Source of the DNA: an uncultured bacterium
Lineage (GTDB): Bacteria; Actinomycetota; Coriobacteriia; Coriobacteriales; Eggerthellaceae
DNA length: 6,976 bases
Assembly (NCBI GenBank): GCA_947649215.1
Contig: CANSQW010000068.1
Coordinates: forward strand, 1 to 6,976
Direction of reading: 5' to 3'
Both the position numbers and the translations under genes were made by a program. Positions 1 through 6,200 of this stretch are shown piece by piece. The notes under the pieces were generated by a model that did not search any database, was not told where the DNA came from, and worked only from the letters and a program-made list of their open reading frames with translations. Each line of letters begins with the position of its first letter. Position 1 is the first letter of the stretch.

Positions 1-174
1 GCTGGGAGCGTTGCGGGTTCGGGCGCCGCATCTGCTGGGGGCGCCGCGGGTTCGGGTGCCGCATCTGCTGGGGGCGCCGAACCTGCCGGGAGCGCCGCGG
101 GCGCCGAGCCGGCGGCTGGCGCGCCCGCTGCGGGGGAGGACGGGGCGTCGCGCGACATTTCCGCCGCTGGGTGA
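1..174 (+). CDS. C-terminal tail of an upstream gene (partial, 5' end outside window), Ala/Gly/Ser-rich
   Basis: Frame 1 is open from the first base to TGA at 172-174, giving 57 residues. The sequence is low-complexity: an 11-residue unit (AGSGAASAGGA) occurs twice in a row, followed by AEPAGSAAGAEPAAGAPAAG and a more polar end (EDGASRDISAAG). It looks like a disordered tail or linker rather than a folded domain, so no function can be given; the informative part lies upstream. I prefer this frame because its composition (A, G, S, E, D) is that of a typical disordered tail in a GC-rich actinobacterium, while the other forward frames are rich in Arg/Leu/Pro or Trp/Cys. Third-position G+C is only about 70%, lower than in the neighbouring genes, as expected for a repeat tract. 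A minus-strand frame rich in Ala/Pro is also open here, so the strand is not certain. Confidence 0.5.
   Translation, partial: AGSVAGSGAASAGGAAGSGAASAGGAEPAGSAAGAEPAAGAPAAGEDGASRDISAAG
13..78 (+). repeat. 33-bp tandem repeat, two copies
   Basis: Bases 13-45 and 46-78 are the same 33-bp unit with one difference (C at 24, T at 57). Degenerate partial copies flank it (1-12 and 79-96). The unit is eleven codons, so copy number could change without breaking the presumed reading frame of the partial gene at 1-174. Confidence 0.85.
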
Positions 175-185
175 GGAGGGTGGCT

Positions 186-191
186 TAGAAT
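186..191 (+). promoter_or_regulatory. possible -10 element ahead of the LuxR gene
   Basis: TAGAAT matches the sigma-70 type -10 consensus at five of six positions and sits in one of the few A/T-rich patches of the 65-base gap before the regulator. I see no convincing -35 at 16-18 bases upstream, where the sequence is GC-rich, so this is a weak call. If it is used, the leader would be about 40-45 bases. Confidence 0.25.
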
Positions 192-223
192 TCTCCGCAT
201 GGGAAATGGGCTTGCTTCGACAG

Positions 224-230
224 AGGGGGA
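224..230 (+). promoter_or_regulatory. ribosome binding site that decides the TTG start
   Basis: AGGGGGA lies nine bases ahead of TTG at 240-242. The alternative ATG at 258-260 in the same frame has no purine-rich stretch before it, so TTG is the better start. Confidence 0.6.
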
Positions 231-239
231 CGAGACACG

Positions 240-1796
240 TTGACTGCATCGCGCGACATGGCTGAGATCGATCCGGGCGCCCCGTGCGCCACGACCGCGG
301 GTGACGACGCGCAGGCTGACGGGGGGGGGGCGCTGATTGCCCACGCCAGTGACGGCTGGGGCATCGCCGGCTTCGGGCTGTACCTCGCGTGGGTCTATCT
401 GATAATGACGTGCTCCGTCACCGGTGACGCCCGCATCCCCCAGATCACGGCGACGCTGCTCGTGGCGGCATTCCTGATAGGCGAGGCGGCTGCGGCGGCG
501 GTGGTGGCCTCGGGCGCCGCGCGCCTGACGGGGCGCCGGGTCATCCGCGTTATCTCCGGCGTGTCCTGCGCGCTCCTCGTGCTGCCGGGGCTGGCCGCCC
601 TCGTGCCGGTGTCCGAGACCGTGCTGTTCGCCGCCTGGTTCCTCTCGGGGTTCGGGTCGATGGTGCTGCTCTCGCTGTGGGGCTTCTTCCTCGCGCGCCT
701 CGCGCATAGCTACGCCCCGTTCTACACGGCGCTCTCGGCGCTTCTGGGCACCGCGCTGCTCGTGCTGGTGCGGGTCTGCCTCAAGGAGGACGTGTTCCCC
801 TTCGCCGCCATCTCCATCGGCGTTCTGTCGGTGGGGATGTTCGCCATCTGGGCGCGGCGGCTGCATGCCGAGGAGGGCTTCGCCGTTCCCAAGAACACGC
901 GCCCGCCCGACTTGTCCTCGCTGCTGCACTCGGCGGTGGCCATGGTGGCGAACAACTTCCTGCTCGGCTTCGGGTTCTACGCCGTGGCCGTGTCCACGGG
1001 GCTGGTGGCTGGCGGCGGGTTCATCGTCTGCGGGCTGGTGGTGGCTGCGCTCTACAAGGTCATCGACACGCGGACGCGGCTGATCTACCAGGTGGACGTC
1101 ATCATCAAGGTCATCGCGCCCGTGGCGGCCGTCTGCATCCTGCTGCTGCCGTTCGTGGCGGTGCCGGTGCGCTACGCGCTGCTGTTCCTTCTCATCGTGG
1201 TGGCCATGATCGACGAGGTGGTGTGCTGGTCGGCCGTTGCCGAGTATATGTACATCCACCAGGTACAGCCCTTCGCCAACATGACGGTCGGCCGCTTCGG
1301 CGAGATCGTGGGCCTGCTGCTCGGGTTTTGCGGCGGCGGCATCATCTTCGGCTCGTCCCTTGACGGGCCGGTGGAGCCGAGCCTGTTCGGGAGCTGCGTG
1401 GTCATCGCGTTCATCTGCATCCAGGCGTTCTTCTTCCGTGACAACTACACGCCCTTCGTCGAGCATCGCGAGATGGACGAGGAGCTTGCCGTCGTCGCCG
1501 ACGAGGCCCCGCGCGAGGAGCACGAGTCGTGGGAGACGGTCTGCCGCCGGTTCGCCGAGCACTACGGCTTGACGCCGCGGCAGACCGAGGTGCTGCTGCT
1601 CTTGACCAAGGGGTACTCGATGGGGGCCATCGAGCAGCAGCTCGTGGTGTCCATCCACACGGTGAAGGCCCACGTCTACGGCATCTACCAGAAGGCCGAC
1701 GTCCACTCGCGCCAGGAGCTGATCGAGAAGATCAGGGCCGAGGAGGACGCGGCGGCCCCGCGGGAGGGGCGGCTGGAAGAGGGCGCGACGCGCTAG
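240..1796 (+). CDS. Membrane-embedded LuxR-family transcriptional regulator
   Basis: A 518-residue one-component regulator. Residues 1-38 are a soluble lead. Residues 41-400 hold about eleven or twelve hydrophobic segments (for example near 41-60, 70-90, 101-122, 128-153, 161-180, 187-205, 230-252, 255-273, 288-309, 311-332, 351-371 and 381-399). An acidic linker (410-435) leads to a LuxR-type helix-turn-helix (about 440-500) starting GLTPRQTEVLLLL and containing the recognition helix with HTVKAHV and the ending HSRQELIEKI. There is no receiver domain. The family is abundant in Eggerthellaceae, where members of this architecture are known to control inducible metabolic genes; the membrane part is presumed to sense a small molecule. 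Ligand and target are unknown here. Start: TTG with AGGGGGA nine bases upstream. Odd: codons 28-31 contain ten consecutive G (321-330), and gain or loss of one or two bases would give an early stop. Confidence 0.93.
   Translation: MTASRDMAEIDPGAPCATTAGDDAQADGGGALIAHASDGWGIAGFGLYLAWVYLIMTCSVTGDARIPQITATLLVAAFLIGEAAAAAVVASGAARLTGRRVIRVISGVSCALLVLPGLAALVPVSETVLFAAWFLSGFGSMVLLSLWGFFLARLAHSYAPFYTALSALLGTALLVLVRVCLKEDVFPFAAISIGVLSVGMFAIWARRLHAEEGFAVPKNTRPPDLSSLLHSAVAMVANNFLLGFGFYAVAVSTGLVAGGGFIVCGLVVAALYKVIDTRTRLIYQVDVIIKVIAPVAAVCILLLPFVAVPVRYALLFLLIVVAMIDEVVCWSAVAEYMYIHQVQPFANMTVGRFGEIVGLLLGFCGGGIIFGSSLDGPVEPSLFGSCVVIAFICIQAFFFRDNYTPFVEHREMDEELAVVADEAPREEHESWETVCRRFAEHYGLTPRQTEVLLLLTKGYSMGAIEQQLVVSIHTVKAHVYGIYQKADVHSRQELIEKIRAEEDAAAPREGRLEEGATR
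321..330 (+). repeat. G10 homopolymer inside the 5' end of the regulator gene
   Basis: Ten consecutive G encode Gly28-Gly30 and the first base of the Ala31 codon. By hand translation, eleven or eight G lead to TGA seven or eight codons later (in ...CGC CAG TGA), and nine or twelve G lead almost at once to TGA (CGC TGA). Only ten G, or a change by three, keeps the gene open. Confidence 0.95.
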
Positions 1797-1842
1797 GCGG
1801 CCTGGTTCTGGGGGGCACTGCGGAAATACGGGGGTGGATTTA

Positions 1843-1977
1843 CAAATTCGGTCGGTTTTGCACTCTTCGGACGCTTCTTGCGGCCCAAAACAGGCCTTCC
1901 GAGCCCGTTTCGGGCTGCGCGGGCGCCCTTTGGAGCGCGAAACGCTTGGTAGGCGAGTGCAAAACCGACCGAATTTG
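1843..1977. repeat. Intergenic inverted-repeat element E1 (23-bp perfect arms)
   Basis: Bases 1843-1865 are the exact reverse complement of 1955-1977. The arms enclose 89 bases with smaller hairpins, the clearest being AGCCCG-TTT-CGGGCT at 1902-1916. The arms have more A/T than the surroundings. As RNA the whole would fold into one long stem with a structured head. There is no transposase and no convincing coding frame. The element lies 46 bases after the regulator's stop and upstream of the probable promoter of the next gene. It could be a MITE/REP-like repeat, a bidirectional terminator or a structured RNA. See element E2 (6797-6956), which shares an internal core. Confidence 0.9.
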
Positions 1978-1997
1978 CAGTTTGGGCATCCAAATGC
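1977..1997 (+). other. Small bulged stem-loop abutting E1
   Basis: GCA then a bulged G then TTTGG pairs across the loop GCAT with CCAAATGC, giving an eight-pair stem with one bulge. It starts at the last base of the E1 right arm. It lacks a following T-run, so it is not a typical intrinsic terminator; it may be part of E1 or an operator for the downstream promoter. Confidence 0.45.
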
Positions 1998-2025
1998 GAG
2001 GTCGGGGGGATTTCCCGTGGAGGGG

Positions 2026-2055
2026 TCGACGGGTTTTCGCCTGCCACGGTACAAT
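2026..2055 (+). promoter_or_regulatory. Possible sigma-70 type promoter for the exported repeat protein
   Basis: TCGACG (2026-2031, four of six to TTGACA) and TACAAT (2050-2055, five of six to TATAAT) are separated by 18 bases. Transcription would start near 2062, giving a leader of roughly 55 bases before the start codon. The -10 match is good for such a GC-rich region; the -35 match is modest. Confidence 0.4.
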
Positions 2056-2116
2056 TCGCGTTGAGCGCGCCCGAGGCGCGGCTCTCATCGAGCGGAACCA
2101 CTGAGCAAGGAGCGGG

Positions 2117-3190
2117 ATGGCCATGGGTAGGGAAGCGACTGCTGCGTCAGCGCCGGGGAGCGTCTGCTCGCGCGGGCGGGTCGCGCGCCTGCTGGCCGCC
2201 GCGCTGCTGGCCATCGGCCTGGCGGCGTTGCCCGCGACCGTGCCGGGCCACAAGGCGACGGGCGCTGCCTGGGCGGCCCCCGCCAAGAGCGCCCAGGACA
2301 CCGCGCCCTACTGGGTGGATGTGACCTACCAGGGCGATGGCACGGTGGAGGCGTCGGCTCGCGTGGAGCCGGGCGACAGCCACACCGTGCACTGGAAGGC
2401 CGATCCCGGCGCTGAGGTGGTCGCCGTCCAGGTGGACGGACAGGATCGTCCCGACCTGGTGGGCGACGGCTCCGTCGGGCACGTCGACTTCTCCGGCATC
2501 AACGCCGACCATTCGGTGAGCGTGCGGTTCTCTGAGACCGACGCGGCCGCCGCCGGTTCGGTGAAGTACGTCGTGGACACCGCCATCGAGGGTGGCCCGG
2601 GCTGGGTCACCGGCGCGGGGCTCGTGTCCAAGGGCGGCAGCCGCGTGGTCGCCTGGGAGCCCGAGGAGGGGTGGAAGGTGGCCGCCGTCGTGGTGGACGG
2701 CAGCACCCGGCCCGACCTGGTGGGCGTGGGATCCACCATCTTCCAGCGCATGAGCGGCGATCACTCCGTGACCGTGGTGGTGGCGCCTGACGACGAGGCC
2801 TCCGCTGCGGTTGAGGACGATGGTCGCGAGGCCACCCTGTTCGCCCAGCGCCGCGCGGCCTCGCCGACGAGCCCCTTTGCCGAGCCCGCCGACGGTGCGC
2901 CGCGGCTGGTCTACGACCTGGTGTCGCTCGTTCATGCCGGCGGGCTCGTCTCGCTCGTGGCGGGCGTGGTGGTGTTCGCGGCGCTCGTGGCGGGCGCGCA
3001 CGTGCTGTCCGACCGGCGCCGCTACTACGAGGAGGATCGCCAGGAGGCCGCAGAGGCCGCTGCGGCCGAACGGGCCGAGAAAGAGGCCGAGGCCGACGCT
3101 TACCTGGCCGGTTACTACGACGCCTACCTGGCCGCCTACGGCGACGACGCGGCCGTCGACGACGCGGACGACGCGGCTCGCCCGCAGTAG
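2117..3190 (+). CDS. Exported single-span membrane protein with two beta-type repeats; function unknown
   Basis: A 357-residue protein. Residues 20-45 form a signal peptide (basic GRVAR, then a hydrophobic Leu/Ala stretch) with a likely cleavage after Ala-Trp-Ala at 51-53. Residues about 65-140 and 150-223 are two related repeats: both contain a VAV-VDG strand pair, the shared string RPDLVG, and a closing DHSVSV or DHSVTV. This resembles the bacterial repeat modules grouped as divergent InlB B-repeats. A linker (224-263) leads to one membrane span (about 269-297), then RRRYY, an Ala/Glu/Lys-rich probable helix (305-327), a tyrosine-rich stretch (AYLAGYYDAYLAAYGDD, 328-344) and an acidic end. 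Predicted topology: repeats outside, tail inside. AAGGAG at 2107-2112 lies four bases before ATG 2117 and ten before the in-frame ATG 2123; either may be used. No enzyme motif is visible. A cell-surface binding or scaffold role is inference. Confidence 0.85.
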   Translation: MAMGREATAASAPGSVCSRGRVARLLAAALLAIGLAALPATVPGHKATGAAWAAPAKSAQDTAPYWVDVTYQGDGTVEASARVEPGDSHTVHWKADPGAEVVAVQVDGQDRPDLVGDGSVGHVDFSGINADHSVSVRFSETDAAAAGSVKYVVDTAIEGGPGWVTGAGLVSKGGSRVVAWEPEEGWKVAAVVVDGSTRPDLVGVGSTIFQRMSGDHSVTVVVAPDDEASAAVEDDGREATLFAQRRAASPTSPFAEPADGAPRLVYDLVSLVHAGGLVSLVAGVVVFAALVAGAHVLSDRRRYYEEDRQEAAEAAAAERAEKEAEADAYLAGYYDAYLAAYGDDAAVDDADDAARPQ

Positions 3191-3312
3191 GCCGGCGCCC
3201 CGCGCGCTCCGCGATGCCGCCGCGTGGCCCGCCCTGCGATCCGCCCTGCGGCCCGCCGCGAGAAACGACTTGTCATCATCCCAGCGCTGACCTGGGCGGT
3301 CTGCTTTTCCGC

Positions 3313-3321
3313 TGCTAGCAT
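3313..3321 (+). promoter_or_regulatory. Possible extended -10 promoter for the UbiB-family gene
   Basis: TGCTAGCAT fits the extended -10 pattern TGn-TAnnnT and lies about 50 bases before the ATG at 3373. No well-spaced -35 is seen (TTGTCA at 3270-3275 is too far upstream). The 182-base gap before this gene (3191-3372) otherwise holds only GC-rich sequence, with no clear terminator after the preceding gene. Confidence 0.3.
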
Positions 3322-3372
3322 GGAGGGACGCCGGGCCCGAGGGCGCCGCCCTGCGAGCGGAAGGAGGAGCCG

Positions 3373-5025
3373 ATGCCCACGTTCAGGGAGCTCATGCGCG
3401 TCGCGGAGATCACCGTCAAGGACAAGACGTCCTCCAAGCGCATGGGCGAGATCGTCTCCATCATGCGCCGCTATCAGGTGGCCCGCGGCCTCACGCCGGA
3501 GAAGGCCGTTGCGGTGCTCGAGGCGCTGGGCCCCACCTACGTGAAGATCGGCCAGCTGGCGTCGAGCCGCTCCGACCTCTTGCCGAGCGCCTACTGCGAT
3601 GCGTTCGAGCAGCTTCACGATCATGTGACGCCGCTACCGTTTTCCGAGGTCATCCACTGTATCGACACCGCCTATGGCGCACCGTGGACGACGGTGTTCG
3701 CCTCTATCGACGAGAAGCCCCTGGGTGCCGCGTCCATCGCGCAGGTGCATCGTGCCGTGCTGCTGGACGGCACGGTGGTGGCCGTGAAGGTGCGCCGTCC
3801 CGGCATCGTCGAGCAGATGGCCGAGGACATCACCCTCATGCGGCACCTGCTGGCCCTGGCCGAGCTCTCCACCTCGGCCCACCAGACCATCATGCTGAGC
3901 CTGGACAACGCGCTGGAGGAGCTTGAGCGCACCACCGCCAACGAGGTGGACTTCACCGTCGAGCTGGGGAACCTCGTGCGCTTTCACGACGAGCTGGCCA
4001 GCCAGCCGGGCGTTACCTCGCCGGTGCCGTATCCGCGCTACTCCACCGATTCGGTGCTGGTCATGGAATACGTGGAGGGCGCGCAGGTGGACGATGCGGC
4101 GGCGCTGCGCGCCCAGGGCGTGGACGCGGCGGCGCTGGCCGAGCGGCTCGTGCAGAGCTACGTGACCCAGGTGCTCGACGACGGGTTCTTCCACGCCGAT
4201 CCGCATCCGGGCAACATTCTCGTGCGTGACGGCGATATCGTCTGGATAGACCTGGGGATGACCGGCTCGCTCACGGCCAGCCAGCGCCTGCTCGTGGGGC
4301 GCATGTTTCGCGCCGTGGCGACGGGTGACGCCTACGACCTCAAGGAGGCGGTGCTCGGGTTGTCGGTCGAGCATGGCCAGGTGGATCACGGGGCGCTGCT
4401 CTCCCAGATGAGCACGCTGCTGGCGGAGTACGGCGCCGCCGATTTGAGCGACATCAACATGGGCGCCGCGTTCCAGGAGATCGTGGAGGTGCTGCGCACG
4501 CAGAACCTCATCATGGTGCCGTCGGTGACGATGCTCGCGCGCGGGGTGGTGACCATCGAGGGCGTCATGGCGTCGCTCGACCCGAACGCCAACGTCGTGC
4601 AGATCGTCTCGCGCCACGTGGTGCGCCAGACGTTCTCGCCGCGGCACCTGGAGGGGCGCGCGGTGTCGCTGCTGACGGCCACGGCGGAGTCGGCCGAGGC
4701 CCTGACGCGCCTGCCGCGCCAGCTCTCCAACACGCTGGACATGCTTGACCGCGGCGAGGTGTCGGTGGTGGGCGACCTGCGCGTGCCCGCTAATGCGCTG
4801 GCCACGCTGTACGCCGCCTGCGGGCGCATCGCCCTGGCGATGATATCCGCGGGCCTGTTCATGGGCTCGTCCATCCTGTGCACCACTACCATGGAGCCGC
4901 GGTTTATGGGGGTGCCGGTGTTGGGCGTGCTCGGGTATGTGGGCGCGCTTGTGCTGGGGGTGTACGTGATCTACCGCACCTTGCTGAGCCGCCATCAGAT
5001 GAGAAACGACGAGAGGCTGAGCTGA
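3373..5025 (+). CDS. UbiB/AarF/ABC1 (ADCK-like) atypical protein kinase family
   Basis: A 550-residue protein, close to the usual length of the family. The signature elements appear in order: KIGQ at 58-61 (the KxGQ motif), the Ala-rich nucleotide loop GAASIAQVH at 118-126 in place of a Gly-rich loop, the VAVKV lysine at 139, an ExD motif (Glu191, Asp193), the hinge MEYVEG, the catalytic loop HADPHPGN at 274-281, and the metal-binding DLG at 293-295. Two hydrophobic segments near 484-504 and 514-534 anchor the C terminus in the membrane. Family members support isoprenoid quinone biosynthesis or lipid handling and act as ATPases or small-molecule kinases rather than ordinary protein kinases. 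In a Coriobacteriia-type organism the quinone would be menaquinone, so the ubiquinone role cannot simply be copied. AAGGAGGA (3361-3368) precedes the ATG by four bases (AAGGAG by six). All key residues are present. Confidence 0.95.
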   Translation: MPTFRELMRVAEITVKDKTSSKRMGEIVSIMRRYQVARGLTPEKAVAVLEALGPTYVKIGQLASSRSDLLPSAYCDAFEQLHDHVTPLPFSEVIHCIDTAYGAPWTTVFASIDEKPLGAASIAQVHRAVLLDGTVVAVKVRRPGIVEQMAEDITLMRHLLALAELSTSAHQTIMLSLDNALEELERTTANEVDFTVELGNLVRFHDELASQPGVTSPVPYPRYSTDSVLVMEYVEGAQVDDAAALRAQGVDAAALAERLVQSYVTQVLDDGFFHADPHPGNILVRDGDIVWIDLGMTGSLTASQRLLVGRMFRAVATGDAYDLKEAVLGLSVEHGQVDHGALLSQMSTLLAEYGAADLSDINMGAAFQEIVEVLRTQNLIMVPSVTMLARGVVTIEGVMASLDPNANVVQIVSRHVVRQTFSPRHLEGRAVSLLTATAESAEALTRLPRQLSNTLDMLDRGEVSVVGDLRVPANALATLYAACGRIALAMISAGLFMGSSILCTTTMEPRFMGVPVLGVLGYVGALVLGVYVIYRTLLSRHQMRNDERLS

Positions 5026-5126
5026 CGCGTGGCGGGCGCTGGGCGCCTGGTGCGCGGTGGGCGCGGGTCGGGGCGTCGGCGGTGCCCGCGTGGCGCCGGC
5101 GGCAAGGCGGCCCCGAGAAAGCGAGG

Positions 5127-6191
5127 ATGGAAGTGCTGGCCGAGAAGATATGCGACGAACCGGAGATCTACCAGCTGCGGGTTCCCTTCCCCAACGTGGT
5201 GACCACCGAGACCAACGTCTACGTGCTGCGTGATGGCGATGAGACGCTGGTGGTGGACTCCGGGGCGCCGACGGAGGGGGCCGCCCTCTACTTCGCCGCG
5301 GCCCTCGGGGAGCTGGGGGTCGATCCGCGCCGGGCGCGCTACTTCCTCACGCACCTGCACTACGATCACGCCGGGCTGGCGGGCGACTTCGTGCCCGCGG
5401 AGGCCACGCTCTACGTGAGCCGCGGCGAGCTTGAGGCTGCCCGCCCGGACTTCAGCGAGCGGAGCGCCCGCCATTCGTGCGCGCGTTTCATCGAGGAGGG
5501 CCTGACCGCCGACGAGGCCGCGCGGGCCCATGCGCCGCTGCGGGTGTCGACGCCCATCGACGTGGAGGCGCGACATGTCGTGGTGGTGGCCGAAGGCGAT
5601 GAGGTGGCGGTGGGCCGCCATCGCCTGCGCGTGGTGGAGGTGCCCGGGCACACGCGCGGTCACGTGGCGCTGCTGCATCCCGAGTCGGGCATCTGCTTCA
5701 CGGGCGACCACGTGCTCTTCGTCATCTCGCCGGGACTCTCGCTGTTTCTGGACGGGACGGACGCGCTGCGCACCTACCTCGACAGCTTGGACAAGCTCGA
5801 TGCGCTCGGCTGCTCGCGGCTGCTCATCTCGCATGGCGAGAACCGGCTCGACTTCCCCGAGCGCATCGAGTGGCTGCGGCATCACCACGAGAAGCGGCTC
5901 GGCGCCATGGAGCAGGCGGTGGCAGAGGCGGCGGCGCGGGGCGAGGAGCCTACGGGTGCCCAGGTCATTCGCGCTATCAAGTGGAAGGTGCCCGACGGTC
6001 GCATCGACGCCTGCGCGCCCTTGCAGCAGTGGAGCATCTACACGCTGGGCATCGTGCTGCTCGATCACCTGGCGTCCGAGGGGCGGCTTTCGCGGCGCCT
6101 CGACGCGGACGGCGTGCACCGCTACCGCCCGGCGGCATCGGAGGTGAAGTGGGGCGCGGCGAGACCCGCGCCCGATAAGGCTCTTGGTTAG
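5127..6191 (+). CDS. Metallo-beta-lactamase-fold hydrolase (glyoxalase II/LACTB2-like)
   Basis: A 354-residue protein from ATG 5127. It carries a complete binuclear metal site: HLHYDH at 76-81, His175 in PGHTRGH, Asp194 in FTGDH, and His236 in ISHGE. The N-terminal strands (TNVYVLRDGDETLVVDSGAP) are typical of the hydrolytic branch that includes glyoxalase II and LACTB2-type enzymes. Residues after about 255 form an extension ending in a likely winged-helix segment (around 300-340), as found C-terminally in LACTB2-like proteins. The substrate cannot be told; thioesters, lactones and RNA are all substrates within the superfamily. The frame stays open upstream to 4878 inside the UbiB-family gene, but conservation and the GCGAGG purine stretch support ATG 5127. 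The 101-base gap after the UbiB-family gene shows no clear terminator, so co-transcription is plausible. The TAG stop lies inside the next gene's ribosome binding site. Confidence 0.92.
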   Translation: MEVLAEKICDEPEIYQLRVPFPNVVTTETNVYVLRDGDETLVVDSGAPTEGAALYFAAALGELGVDPRRARYFLTHLHYDHAGLAGDFVPAEATLYVSRGELEAARPDFSERSARHSCARFIEEGLTADEAARAHAPLRVSTPIDVEARHVVVVAEGDEVAVGRHRLRVVEVPGHTRGHVALLHPESGICFTGDHVLFVISPGLSLFLDGTDALRTYLDSLDKLDALGCSRLLISHGENRLDFPERIEWLRHHHEKRLGAMEQAVAEAAARGEEPTGAQVIRAIKWKVPDGRIDACAPLQQWSIYTLGIVLLDHLASEGRLSRRLDADGVHRYRPAASEVKWGAARPAPDKALG

Positions 6192-6195
6192 GAGG
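6190..6195 (+). promoter_or_regulatory. Ribosome binding site overlapping the hydrolase stop codon
   Basis: AGGAGG starts at the second base of the TAG stop (6189-6191) of the hydrolase gene. It is two bases from ATG 6198 and five from ATG 6201, which favours the second ATG. The overlap suggests translational coupling. Confidence 0.75.
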
Positions 6196-6200
6196 ACATG

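Larger units (their letters stand above)
1797..2116. other. 320-base intergenic region
   Basis: In order this gap holds a short GC-rich lead (1797-1842), inverted-repeat element E1 (1843-1977), a small bulged hairpin (1977-1997), a G-rich stretch, a possible promoter (about 2026-2055), and a ribosome binding site (AAGGAG, 2107-2112). Frames that cross it have no start with a binding site and no recognisable product, so I treat it as non-coding. Confidence 0.75.

Noticed and set aside
3..158. Minus-strand Ala/Pro-rich frame starting with ATG at 158 and running out of the window
   Set aside because: It is a plausible disordered N terminus and has similar third-position G+C, but no ribosome binding site precedes the ATG. 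I kept the + strand tail as the more likely reading, with moderate confidence only.
11..265. Forward frame with Arg/Leu/Pro-rich product at the window start
   Set aside because: No ribosome binding site, unnatural composition, and it overlaps the start of the regulator gene.
1843..1977. E1 as a CRISPR unit or insertion-sequence end
   Set aside because: There are no regularly spaced direct repeats and no transposase. The arms are inverted and enclose only 89 bases.
1529..2104. Forward frame overlapping the end of the regulator gene and crossing E1
   Set aside because: The first half is a shifted reading of the LuxR domain and the second half reads through an inverted repeat; no start signal.
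2147..3001. Minus-strand open frame opposite the exported-protein gene
   Set aside because: His/Gly/Arg-rich translation without a domain. The + strand frame has a signal peptide, repeats and a membrane span, so the minus frame is a shadow.
4878..5126. Upstream extension of the hydrolase frame into the UbiB-family gene
   Set aside because: The extra 83 residues are Arg/Gly/Ala-rich and unlike the family. ATG 5127 begins where the conserved domain begins.
5026..5126. Terminator between the UbiB-family gene and the hydrolase
   Set aside because: Only a five-pair hairpin (GGCGC-TGG-GCGCC at 5035-5047) and no T-run; too weak to call.
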